Below, one piece after another: positions 22,477 through 33,656 of a stretch of DNA of 64,000 nucleotides. Made by a program: the position numbers and the translations under genes. Position 1 is the stretch's first letter. Each line of letters opens with the position of its first letter. Source of the stretch: Linnemannia hyalina (taxonomy: Eukaryota; Mortierellomycota; Mortierellomycetes; Mortierellales; Mortierellaceae). The notes beneath the pieces are model-generated. The model made no database searches. It saw only the letters and a list, made by a program, of their open reading frames with translations, and was not told where the DNA came from. The stretch is taken from NCBI GenBank assembly GCA_019671135.1, contig JAHRHY010000001.1, forward strand, positions 2,976,001 through 3,040,000, read 5' to 3'.

Positions 22477-24446
22477 AAAGCGTCTTCAAATAACAGTCGC
22501 TGACAAGAGTAGATGGATCGCATGGATTTGTTCTGGAAAAAAATGCAAGTAAGTTGTCAAGAACTGGTCGTCGGGTAAGATGTTGTTAGGAACGGATTTG
22601 AACTTATATTTGTGAATGAACGAGTGTCTTTTTACGTGTGCGTTCTTTAATAAAGTGAGTTATAAATTTAAGGTACTGGGCGCAGCCTATCATACCTATT
22701 GGAGCTGTCTAGCGCAGTCGCCATAGAAAGGTCTAGAAGTTGGTGGTGTTGAAATGAAGGTAACATGTAATGTCATATCAGAATGAAACTCTGACACTGA
22801 GGGTTCAAGGATAGAGAGTCTTTGATCGCTTAGCTGGAAGAATCAAGAAGGTTGGCGGCGCTAGAAGGACGTGGGGGAATTGAACTATGAGCCTGCTTTC
22901 AAAGCATAGAGTGGATACTTCGACAGGGTCACTAACCAGTGATGCTGCCCCATTTCGCATTTGTTTTTCGCGTCATTACATTTCTTTCCGTGTCTTTATG
23001 ATCTGACAATGATATTTTATTTTATTTTCTCACTGCAGTAACCTTCCATGTTATGTCTCAACCCATTATTCATCTAAGGCGATAGCTGATCAAGAAAAAG
23101 CACAGCAGTGATGTACACTAATGACAACGCTACAGCAACCATCTAGCCCCTTGGTTAAATCTTATTGTGATCTCCAGTATTTATTCATACACAACCATTG
23201 AGTAGTAAGCGTTGAGTTACCGTGCTAATCTCTATGATGAATATCTCGTTGCTTAATAGTCAAATAAGCAGCTTACGAATTGAGAGTACTTGAGAACGCA
23301 AAAGGTCGACGCTTGATAATATGGGAATGAGCGACAGAAGTGTTTTATACCCAACTGTGATAGCTCGACGAGGTTTGAACATCCTAGGATATGTATTTGC
23401 CAAAAAAAAAACACGTGCCAACCGCAATAGTCACCTCTCCAAGTGCAGAGGATATAAAAAGGCATATAAAAAGTATCCACAGCCCAAAGAATGCATTGTA
23501 GACTTCTATAGCTGATATATCTCTTCACAGTCGGCAACAGAACTGAGGGTGAGATTGCAACAGAGAGCACAAATGTAATCCCTCCCCTGTATTTCACAGC
23601 AAAGATACAGTTGAGAGTACAAGTACCTTAGATGATCACGTACAAGAACTACTCCCCTGAATCTTGCAGTGAAGGGTACAGTCTAATAGTAGATGGACAC
23701 ATTCAGGAGATTGGTTTGCGAAAAATAAGAAGAGTTTGTAGTTTGGAGAATGTGATGGTGTTTAGTAGGATTATTACGCGAGGAATGTTACAGTGGTTGC
23801 TTTACATGCTTGATATCATACATACACTCTCCTCCAATGGTCGCGGTGGATATCAACAAGATCTGCAGAGACGTAACAAACACCATATTATAATTTGGAG
23901 TTGAATGGCCTCCATAGTCATTAGCACATCAGCATTCATACTCTTTGATACAATGATTAATCTATTTAACAACCCCCCATATGCCAGGAGACTAGATGCT
24001 ATGTGATATATGGCGAATGATTGTGTCTTTGTTGTGGATAGTTGCGATTCCTAAACGAGCCGCTTCCTTTTTTCTTGTCTTGCTACGATATCACAATGGA
24101 TGAATGTACCTGCATGTCATGTATTGATGCTTCGGTCCTCTGTTAAAAAAAAAGCACCATTTGCGAGGAAGCTAGGGGCCTTGCACACTCGCTACGATCG
24201 TCTATGGATGTGTGTATGCATGTCATGTATTCCTATGTTAAGAAAAAGATTTTTTGTGAGGAAGCTAGGCGCCTAGCACACTTACCACGTCAATTTGCCT
24301 ACGAGTCAAATCGATAACGAGAAAGAAAGATGTTGTTTTATTAGTGTTGTCTCGATAGCCTTATTTATAGTGGTCCGTCGAAGTTACACAGATATGAGTT
24401 CGTTAAATAAAAAAGGTAGCTGCCTTCTGACAGCTCCTCTTGTCAA
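22477..24446. other. No intact gene; repeat-island spacer
   Basis: No ORF has convincing homology. Short ORFs at 23321-23515 and 23597-23253 show no reliable motif. A two-copy tandem duplication lies at 24081-24290. Confidence 0.45.
24081..24290. repeat. Two-copy tandem repeat, about 107-bp period
   Basis: Both units contain GCTACGAT, GCATGTCATGTATT, a TGTTAA plus A-rich segment, and GAGGAAGCTAGG followed by a CACAC/CACACT region. The units have diverged noticeably. Confidence 0.65.
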
Positions 24447-24672
24447 TGATGGAGAGGATGGGAAGAATCCCCTTCATTCGTATCTAGTTTTATTTTCTTC
24501 CGTTTAAGCTGCGAAGAGCAGCTAACAATTGTTGTGCAGAGACAGGTTCCGGACCGGGACTGCAACTGGTGGATGGTGCACTGAAGAGTTTGGTCTGTAG
24601 TCCCTTTATACTTCCAAATAACTTGGCTCTATGCTGTTTGTTAAAGAAATAAAATCGTGTACGAAAAAAAAA
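24447..24672 (+). mobile_element. Retrocopy family R1, short plus-strand copy
   Basis: A 5'-truncated copy starting TGTCAATGATGGAG, with the shared 3' UTR, an AATAAAATCGTGTACG end and an A-run at 24663-24672. TGACAGC occurs just before it (24438-24444) and directly after the A-run (24673-24679), which looks like a target-site duplication. Confidence 0.75.
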
Positions 24673-24970
24673 ATGACAGCACCACAACGCAACACTACTG
24701 CGGATAGAGCGTTGTTACAGAGCCTCCGTGACGATAGAAAGCGCTGTCGATAATGGAAAGAATGACGAGAACCTCCAGTCGCATCCAACCTGTCTTCCAT
24801 CCACATCCAGGGGGTGGTTAGCAATTGTTGCGCGAACTGGCCGTGCCTCCTGGAGGGATGTCAATAATACTATATACTTTGTTCAGCGGATAGAAATTTT
24901 TGTACTGTTTTTTGCATGGCGTGGACCAACATACTGAAAATTCACCTTGTTCCACTTTCAGCTCATGGTG

Positions 24971-25280
24971 TTTTTTTGTACGCAATTTTATTTCTCTGAC
25001 AAACAGCATAGAGAAGTCATTTGGAAGTAAAAGGGGACTACATGCCAAACTCTTCAGTGGCACCATCCACCAGTTGCAGTCCCGGTCCGGAACCTGTCTC
25101 TGCACAACAATTGTTAGCTGCTCTTCGCAGCTTAAACGGAAGAAAATAAAACTAGATACGAATGAAGGGGATTCTTCCCATCCTCTCCATCATTGACAAT
25201 CTCCTCCTTCCTAACAAACTCTCCAACAACCGCTCGTCAGCAGCGCGTGAGTCCTTGGTCACCCCAGGGCCCCAGGACCC
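24971..25280 (-). mobile_element. Retrocopy family R1, 5'-truncated copy
   Basis: On the minus strand it starts GGGTCCTGGGGCCCTGG, runs through the end of the R1 frame and its 3' UTR to GAGAAATAAAATTGCGTAC, and ends in an A-run (T-run 24971-24977 on the plus strand). Its head touches the tail of the next copy at 25281. Confidence 0.8.
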
Positions 25281-25620
25281 TTTTTTTTTTTTTTTGTACA
25301 CAATTTTATTTCTCTGACAAACAGCATAGAGAAGTTATTTGGAAGTAAAAGGGAACTACAGACCAAACTCTTCAGTGCACCATCCACCAGTCGCAGTCCG
25401 GTCCAGAACCTGGCTCTGCGCAACAATTGTCGCTGCTCTTCACAGCTTAAACGGAAGAAAATAAAACTAGATACGAATGAAGGGGATTCTTCCCATCCTC
25501 TCCATCATTGACAATCTCCTCCTTCCAACAAACTCTCCAACAACCGCTCGTCAGCAGCGCGTGAGTCCTTGGTCGCTCCAAGGCCCCAAGGCCCCAGGAC
25601 CCGGCCTTTTTTGGGCTTAA
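25281..25620 (-). mobile_element. Retrocopy family R1, copy in duplicated block B
   Basis: Head-to-tail with the previous copy. The T15 run at 25281-25295 is its poly-A tail on the minus strand, followed (in plus coordinates) by GTACACAATTTTATTTCTCTG and the shared UTR. It is almost identical to 17313-17640. Confidence 0.82.
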
Positions 25621-25975
25621 AAAATGAGTGAGTCCCAAGAGTCCTCATTAAAAACTAGCAAGCCAGTACATAAACGACAGAAAAGATCTACTACCATCAA
25701 AGAAAAGAGCTCCCCAATTGATCTGATTGGCTGAGTTTGGCTGGAGACCTGGTCTCTGGCCGTGGAAGAAGAGAAAGCGATCGGTCTGCTGGCCCAATGG
25801 AAAGGCGTCTGACTACGAATCAGGAGATTGCAGGTTCGACCCCTGCGTAGATCATCAATAGCACTCTTCTACCTCTTTTCTTCTTTTTGAGAAGCTCCAG
25901 GGTATCCAGGTTGGTAGCCTCGTTCATAGGGAATAAGATAAACTGACATTAGATGTCAGATTAACTAATCTGACT
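25298..25975 (+). repeat. Duplicated block, copy B
   Basis: Partner of 17322-18004, with the same order of R1 copy, spacer, tRNA-Arg and element start. The tRNA and its flanks are identical as far as I can see by eye. Confidence 0.9.
25783..25854 (+). tRNA. tRNA-Arg(ACG), copy B
   Basis: The 72-nt sequence is identical to the copy at 17812-17883: anticodon loop CTACGAA, T arm GCAGG-TTCGACC-CCTGC and acceptor stem GGTCTGC with GTAGATC. A T-run lies shortly downstream. Confidence 0.93.
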
Positions 25976-26033
25976 TTAACCATTTTTTTTTTCATTGGAT
26001 GTCAAAATAATGTTTTCTTGGCTAATCTGACAT
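25929..26033 (+). mobile_element. Palindrome-rich TGTCAGA element, copy 3 (internally deleted)
   Basis: Starts GGGAATAAGATAA like copy 1, but after TAATCTGACT it jumps to a T-rich segment and then ATGTCAAAATAATG and CTAATCTGACAT. The missing middle corresponds to the TATAATTTCTTAATAAG region of copy 1. Confidence 0.65.
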
Positions 26034-26613
26034 AAATCCAAGCATAGATAATTAGGACTGAATAAACCTCTTATATATTTCAATTCAGAGGGAATAGTAC
26101 ACTTTTACTATGAAAAGTGTGCTATTTCGCAAAAAAAGAGTGAGACGAAGTAAAGAGCAGTAGTTAAGGTGAACGTAAGTAGAAATGAGGGATGCATGCA
26201 TGGTGAATCAAAGAGAGGCAAGAGAGCTTATTGTGGAAGTGAAGTGAGAAGAAGAGAGTCGCGTAACTGTTCCGGCTTGGAAAGAGTAAATAAAGAGGTA
26301 TACAAGGATGTCCGCACACTTCCCTTTGTTTGTACACTTGTGGAAGAACATCATTCCCTGTCTTCCTTTCATCTCAGTCCACTTTCCTTCCTTTCCTTTC
26401 CTTCTTCCCTCCACGTTTGATCAAAGGAGGAAAAAATGACATGGCTAAGGAAAAGTGGAAAGGATCCTACCATTCTTCGCCTACTCTACAAACAATGTTA
26501 TCATTTTGTATACGGCCTGCAACGCGGATAGTGTAAGAAAAAGATGATGGTTTACTGTTTAGCTATTATACAAAAGACGAAAATGAAAGACTACGTGTAA
26601 CTAATATGTAGTT
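26034..26613. other. LYS2 3' flank, no gene seen
   Basis: Mixed purine-rich sequence between the repeat island and the LYS2 stop codon. No coding signal is visible. Confidence 0.45.
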
Positions 26614-29600
26614 TTAACCGCGGCTACGCTCAATGATGCGAACATCTTCCTTGATCTCAGGCAGGGGCAAGATACCCTCACCAGCAAGAGTGGGCTGGTC
26701 CAAGAAGCCAACCTTGACCATGTAGGCCAAGTAGATTCCGATCTGCGACTCTTCCATACGAGGAGTGGCCGCAAAAGCGTGCTGCTGAGCACCTTGGATG
26801 GTGACCTGTTGGGTGTGAGTATCAGCCAGCTCAGGCGACTTTGTGGAGGTGGGGAGATCGTCCATGACAAGGTGAAGGAGAGGGTAGAGGGCACTGTCCT
26901 GACTCTTGAGGGTATACTCCATCAGGGAGGTTCTCCAGGCAATGTATTCGGTCGTCTGGACCTCGTATCCGAAACGGCTCAAGAGCTGGAAGAAATCGTT
27001 GAATCGGAAGGGAGGAGCAATGGGGTGGGTGACGTGGTAAACCATAGAGGTCTCTGAGCCAGGGGTGGTGGCGACCGAGGCGACACATTGAGCAACATAG
27101 TCGACAGGGCAGAGGTTGACGGCGTTGTTCATGTTGGGGACCGAGCCGAGTTCGATGCATCCCTTGATCAGACGCCAGATGAAATCGTCGGTGTTAGTGA
27201 CTCCTGTCTGAGTGTGACCGAGGACATAGCCGGGGCGGATGATGGTTGCGGCGAGACCGTTCTTGTTAGCGGTCATGATCAGCTTCTCGGCGACCCACTT
27301 GGATTGACCGTATCCGCTGCGGAGACCGTAGCGGGCTCCCTCGAGGTCATCGGTTTCGGGGACTCCACGGTGGGCAGAGTCGGCATTGGCGTCCGAGAGT
27401 TCGTTGTAGTGGGCAGTGTCGAGGACCGAAGTAGAAGAAACAAAGTGGAAGGACTTGCTGTGGTAGGTGCCAGCCATCTTGAGACCCTGGAGGGTTCCCA
27501 TGACGTTGGCGGCGCGCATCTTGGGGTAGGGGTAAACCCAGTGGACGAGAGCGCCGTTGTGAACAATGATGTCGACCTGGCGACAGCACAGCTCCCATGC
27601 CTCGGGGCTTAAACCGAACTGGTCTTGGGCCAGGTCACCCATCACGACGGAGAGACGACCAGAGGAGACCCATTCCTCGTTCCAGATAAGGTGGGTCTGT
27701 CCACAAGAGCGGACACGCTCCAGAGCCTTTTCTTCAGTCGAGGCACGGACCAGACAGATGACATGGGCGGTGGGGTTGTTGACCAACAGGTTGGAAAGGA
27801 TAAAGGCGCCCAAGAAACCGGTGGCACCAGTGAGGAAGAAGGTCTGGTAATCGACCTTGTCGGCACGCTCGACGTGGGGGTACTCGGCTTGGATTTCGTT
27901 CTTGCGGAGCTCCTCAAAGTCACCAGAGTAATCAAAGATCTGCTCCTCCTCCTCGGCAGCCTGTTCTTGCTCCTCGGCGGTGCCATCGACATCGAGCTGG
28001 AGAGCATCCATGCTGACACGGCTGACTTCTTTGGCCATGCCTCCGATAGTGGGCTCACGGAAGACGAGGTTTAGGGGCACGTCGACACAGCAAACACGAC
28101 GGACCTCGAAAATCAAACGAGTTGCCAGGATGGAATGACCACCAAGATCGAAAAAGTTCTCGGTAAGAGGGATCCAGGTGGGGCTGGAGGGCAAAAGCTG
28201 CTTCCAGATGTTGTGGATCGCAAGCTGGGTAGGACTCATGACGGGACCATCCGAGGGGGCAGGAGTAGCAGAGGCGGCGGTAGTAGCAGCAGTGCTGTTG
28301 TTGTTGAACTGAGGAGTATCAGGGTAGGGCAGAGCATTCTTGTCAACCTTGCCGTTGGGGGTCAAGGGCATTCTGGCGAGAGGGACAAAGACGCTGGGAA
28401 CAGAGTAGGCAGGCAACTTGACCTTGAGCCACTCACGGATATCGCGAATTAGACGGCGGTAACGACGCTTGTTCTCAGATCCATCCTCACGACGACCCTC
28501 ATCGGCACTGCTCATAAAGATTTCATCCTCGCTGGGGGCCACAGGGATAAAGTAGCTGACCAAAGTCTGCTCCTCGTTCTTGTCACGACGAACCAAAGTG
28601 ACGTTCTCACGGACGAGAGGGTGCTGTGAGAGATGGGTGTCAATCTCGCCAAGCTCGATACGGAAGCCACGGATCTTGACCTGGTCATCGGCACGACCAG
28701 AGCACTCGACATTGCCGTCGGGGCGGTAACGACCCAAATCTCCGGTACGGTAGAGACGATCGCGACGTCCCTTCCAGTGACCATTCCACTCTGACTTGCC
28801 GTTGATCTCGTCGGCACCTGGGGCAGCCAAGCTGTCACCAAGCCAGTTGGTCAAGAACTTTTCCTTGGTGGCATCGGGCAACTGTAAGTATCCTTCGGCA
28901 AGACCACCGGCACGGACATAGATCTCTCCGACCTCACCAACACCACAGAGACGGTTGCTGACACGGTTGATGACCAGGAGCTGGACATTGAGCATGCCAC
29001 GACCGGCGGGCATGACATCCTTCTGAGAGCTCAAGAAAAGAGGCTCGGTCGCAACAGCAGGGATAGAGTAGTACGAGACGGCACGCTGGGTCTCGGTGGT
29101 TCCGTACATGTTAATAGTACGGCAGTTGGCAGCAATCTTTTGCAGACGGTGGACATCGCGCTTGGTCAGGATATCTCCGACAAAGAAGGCGTTCTTAAGC
29201 GAGGGGACAGGGTTCTGGGCATGCGAGGTCAACAGCTGACCCATGGCGGGGGTCAAGTGAGTGACCGAGACGGCGCTGTTCTGCATCCAGACAGCCAGCT
29301 GGCCAGGAATACCAATGTCCTCGGTGGTGGGGATGTGGAGCTGGGCACCCAAGAACAGAGGGGTGAAGATGTCACGTTGGATGGGATCGTGGGCGATACC
29401 GGAGAGCATCGTGAAGCGGTCCTGATTGCTCAAGCCAAACTCCTGCTGCATCCATGTGTAGTAGTGAGTCAACGAGAAGTGGCGACCACGAACACCTATT
29501 TGTTTTTGACAATGCGGAAGATGTGAACGTTAGGATTCTGTCAATTGTAGCATGGTAAGTTGTAAAGAATATCCCGAAAGAAAACTTACCCTTGGGGATA

Positions 29601-31423
29601 CCAGTGGATCCACTGGTGAAACTAAGGGTTCCAATGCTATCGGGTCCAACAACGACACCGACATCCTGAGCAGCCAAGTCGCGGACAGCTTCAAGAGCAT
29701 CGACACCGTTGGTCTGACCACCGAGAACAGAGCCGTCCTGGGCGATCTCGAGACCAGGGATCTCACAAGCCAACTGGAAGTCCTGTCCTTCTTGAATGTA
29801 CTCGCGGACAGAGGAATCCAGAGTTCCAGCGTGGGCCAGAACGATGAGACCGCGGGGGCGAGCGACCGAGAGGTAGATCTTTTGGCGGTTGGGAGGGTAC
29901 GCGGGGTCTAAGAGAGTGTCGGAAGATCGGAGAAACGAATAAGAAAAATAAAACGTGTCAGTGCATGCACATTGGTCATATCAGATCATTCCAAGACAAG
30001 TACATGTCGAAACAAACAAAATGAAATACTCACCAATGACACTAAAGGTAGCGCCGGCCTTGAGGACGGCCATGACAGCAATGACAAGGTCAACTCCACG
30101 GTAGGCATAGACCATGACAACATCCTGGGGCTGAATACCGCCCTTGACAAGGGCATGTGCAACCAAGTTGGACGCCTGGTGCAACTGTCCAAAGGTATAA
30201 ATATGCTTCTGCTGTCCGAGCACGCGACCGGACCCATCCTGACTCAAGATATCCCTGCTCTCAAAGACACACTCGCGGTCAGGGAAGGCCTTGGCATTGC
30301 GGGCAAAGATATCATGGATCGCACCGGGCCAATTGGCCCATTGCAAGTTGGCCGCAGGGTCAGGGAGGACATCGCGGCAGGCAGGGGTGACGATGGGGAT
30401 GTCACTGACGAGGATGTCGGGCTTGGGACCGGCAATGTTGAGGACTTGGACGAGCTGGTCGAGGATGTGCTGGATGCGCTTCATAGAGAAGAGGACCTGG
30501 TTGTATGAGACCTTGAGCTCGATCTGGGGGAGGAGGCCGAAGCGGAGGGAGGAGGAGGCATGGGATACAAGGGTGATGGTGAGATCGGTTGTGGCGGAGG
30601 TTGAGTTGAGGACCTGGTCGGAGGGGGTGTCGAGCTCGTTGAAAAAGCGGACGTGGAAGAGGGATGAGGATGCGGATGATTGATCGGCGGTGTTTCCGGT
30701 GGTGCTAGGGAACAGATGTGCCATGAGGGTGGCAAAGGGAACCTCGTCGTTTGCAGCATCGCGCTCGGCCTATGGTTTTGGCAAGGAAAAGAGGACGTTA
30801 TCGATTAGTTAAGAGGTAGAAAAAGATGGATAATGCCACATTCGCATATGAAGGGAAGAAGAGCCTTCATTTTCACAAAACCACAAGTCACATCAACGTG
30901 AAACATATGCGTTAGATGTCTAACTTACAAGATGAGTCTGCTCAACAACCTGGCGGAAGGTTTGACCGGGTGTCACTCCCAGACGTAATACAACAGGGTT
31001 ACGGGCCTCAGACGAAGATCCAATTGACATATCCTCGTCTCCCGTATACCGGTGTAAAAGAATCGCAAACGCCGCCAACAAGATCGTAAAAGGTGAAGCA
31101 TGCGAAGGTGCTGCTGCTGCAACAGGCGAATTCGATCCTCCTGTTGATGATCCAGAGTCGGCGGGTCCAGCGGGACGACTGATAGCCATGCTTGCCTGCA
31201 GGAGGGCGAGGGAGCTCTGTTCGGTCAACTGGAGGGAATGGACAGCCTCAACGACCTGGAGAGGGATCGGTCTTGGGTAGTCTGTGGGGAGGTGGATCTC
31301 TGTCAGGGCGTTCAGGCGGGTCTTCCATCTTGAGAGGCGGTCCTTGAGATCTGAGGGGTGGGCGCTGCCGGTGAGGGCGGGTTGTTCCTGTGGGGTGAGG
31401 ACGGCGGTGGCTGCTGGTGGCAT
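26614..31423 (-). CDS. LYS2: L-2-aminoadipate reductase (alpha-aminoadipate reductase)
   Basis: Reduces alpha-aminoadipate to the semialdehyde in fungal lysine synthesis, with ATP and NADPH and a phosphopantetheine arm. Exons 31423-30929, 30769-30034, 29907-29590 and 29495-26614 join to 1,476 residues, near the family size. The N-terminal region is followed by an adenylation domain with TSGSTGIPKG spanning the exon 3-4 junction, NMYGTTE (about 645), YRTGDLG (765) and NGKVDKNALP. The carrier domain has LGGHS with the modified Ser at 971. The reductase domain has TGATGFLG (1072-1079) for NADPH and a Tyr1245/Lys1249 YGQSK pair. All core motifs are intact. Activity needs a phosphopantetheinyl transferase, which is not in this window. 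Confidence 0.97.
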
Positions 31424-31899
31424 CTTTTTGTGGGTGTTGTTATGGATACAATGAAAGTGAATGAAATGAGAAAATGCAAGATACTAGTGGTATGTACAAA
31501 ATGAAAAAATCGTTTCTTGTAGAAGGAGGAGTGATGATGATAAATGCAGTGATAAGAGCTCGGAAGGGGGGAAGAAAGGCGAGCTACTAGAGAGTAAAAA
31601 GGAGGTTCAAATGAAGGATGGGGTAGGATGTGAGAAAAAAGAAGAGAATAAAAAAAGCCGAACGAGTGTCTCCCTTTTAAAGACATAGCGCGCAATGATA
31701 CATCTGATGTGGATCAAGATCGTCTCTTGATCATATCACAATTATCATTCTCTGTCCAGATTCGATACTGATTCAGACAAATGTCATTTTGCCCAACCCT
31801 TTCTTTTGTGACTCGCATTCTTCTCACGATTATCACATTGATACTGATAGGAATCACGTGATTTTAAGGGTCAGATCAGAGTCAGTTTTATTAACAACC
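31424..31899. promoter_or_regulatory. LYS2 upstream region
   Basis: 476 bp between the LYS2 start and the POP3-like stop, both genes on the minus strand. A TTTAAAAG motif (minus strand, near 31672-31679) could serve as a TATA-like element, but it lies about 250 bp from the ATG. Confidence 0.35.
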
Positions 31900-33349
31900 T
31901 CAATTGCTTTTGGCCTTCTTGACTTGACCGCGATCGCCGTCGAGGCTTTCTACAGGGGGCTTCTTGTTCTTGCCTTGGTTCGCCTGCTGCTGTTGCTTCT
32001 GCTTAGGGTTGTGGTTATGACTCTGGCTCTGGTTCTGCTGCTGCTTCTGCTTTTGTTGCTGTTGTTGCTGTCCTTGTCCATTGCCCTTGTTATTATTATT
32101 GTTTTTGTTGGTCGTGCTATTGTCGGTCTGGGCGGGTTTGGGCGTCTTGACAACAATCGGCATAGTCGTCTTGATAGTTTTGATGCTGGTCGCAATAAAC
32201 TCTGCCTGTTGTACTGCAGGCTTTGGCGCCTCTGTCGTCTTTCCTGATGTTGACACTGGTGCAGTTGCTGCTGCTGATACTGTTCCTGCTCCTACTTCTG
32301 AAGTGGTGGCGCTTTTCGGCCCTGTTGCTGCAGGTTGCTTTTGAGACTTGTCCTTCGCTAGCGGCTTTGGTGTCACCTTGGGCAACCACGACGCCGTCAT
32401 CGGTTCCACCATCCCCTTCAAGATCATGATCAGATCTTCAGCCTCCCTCGAGCCCTCAGTCGACTGAATAGCCAGCGCTCCCACTGCCGGCAGACCTAAC
32501 GCCTCGCTCAACCTCCGCTCTGAACCCTTCAACAACGGGAACAGAAGCACTCCTGGTAACATGGCGATCATAGGTCCGAGGTGGGCGTACAGGTGGGATG
32601 GGATCAGATCACCCTTGCAAAGGATAATCGCGGTCGGTGGTGGGTGAGCGGCCAGATCTTGGATTGACCGCTCTAATGCCTTTGTGATCGCGTTGATTCC
32701 GAGAATAGTTGACTTCAGAATTGCTGGTGCTGTTGACTCTGCTGAGGTTCCTGTACTTGGTTCTGATGCTGTCGCGGATGGAGAGGAGTTGGCGAGAGTT
32801 GCGAGGGCCGTTGATGGTTTTGACGAGGCAGATCCTGCCGTGTCTTTTGCTGATGACTTTTTTTGTTTCTTGTCGGGTTTGGCGTCTTGCTTCGGCCGAG
32901 TATTATGGTAGTCGCGGATCGACTTGACCATGCTATTCCCATGTACAACGTCAATTTGAAAACAGTAGGTCAGCGGTGATGTCGAAAGTGTCGATCCGCC
33001 AAATAACTTTCCATTCCGTTCCTGTAAATGCGATCCATAGTACTACAAACGTACTCGCAGACAGTGTCTAAAACGATCGCGTTGTTGTCCGCCGTCACTT
33101 CTGGCCTAAAGGTCAATTCGAAGCAAAGCGAGTAAAATAATGTCAGCTACCATTTTCTCGACCAGTACGCCTTTCATTGCAAGTTTTCTTCCTGTCTCTT
33201 TTGTTTCTTGAGAAAGCTACCAGAAGAGCTCAGAACACGTACCATTGAATGTTGAAGGGTGTGTCCAGCACGTTCTTGAAGACAACCTTCGTTTTCTTAG
33301 CCTCCCCGCGCATTCCACCTTGGGCGATGTTGACCTTCTTTCCTGACAT
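31900..33349 (-). CDS. POP3: POP3-like RNase P/MRP protein subunit
   Basis: Probable Pop3/Rpp38-type subunit of RNase P and RNase MRP, which process tRNA and rRNA precursors in the nucleus. Exons 33349-33243, 33105-33055 and 32932-31900 give 396 residues. The N-terminus (KTKVVFKNVLDTPFNIQWP) has the basic segment and the WP motif typical of fungal Pop3. The central part (TAIILCKGDLIPSHLYAHLG and VGALAIQ) resembles an L7Ae-like fold. The C-terminal third is low complexity, with long Gln/Asn/Lys runs. Exon 2 is only 51 nt. The assignment rests on weak motifs, so the family is likely but not certain. It shares a 307-bp promoter with the cyclophilin gene. Confidence 0.68.
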
Positions 33350-33656
33350 TGCGGTTTTGTGTTGTTTATGAGTCTCCTGTGTGACTTTAAGTGTGCGTCA
33401 ATTAGTGATGGCGTTGGCGATGTTGAATACAACTCTTGTTCGAGGCGACCTGTCGAGCTGGTTATCCGAGGTGGCGAAGTAAAAGGTGGAGATCTTTTTT
33501 TTTTCTTTTCTCTTCAAGGCTTCAAGCCCTGTTTTCAAGCAAAAATTGCCAAGCCACACCATATACTACTCCAAAGTCAATGGCGCCTGCTTAGTTGTTT
33601 CTTCCATCTTTCAACTCATTACCAACCTACTGTCTTAAGAACCCGTCCACTCCGCC

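Noticed and set aside
22868..22951. tRNA-like sequence on the minus strand with TGGTTAGTGA and AGTTCAATTCC boxes
   Set aside because: The acceptor and T stems do not pair and no consistent anticodon arm forms. At most it is a tRNA relic.
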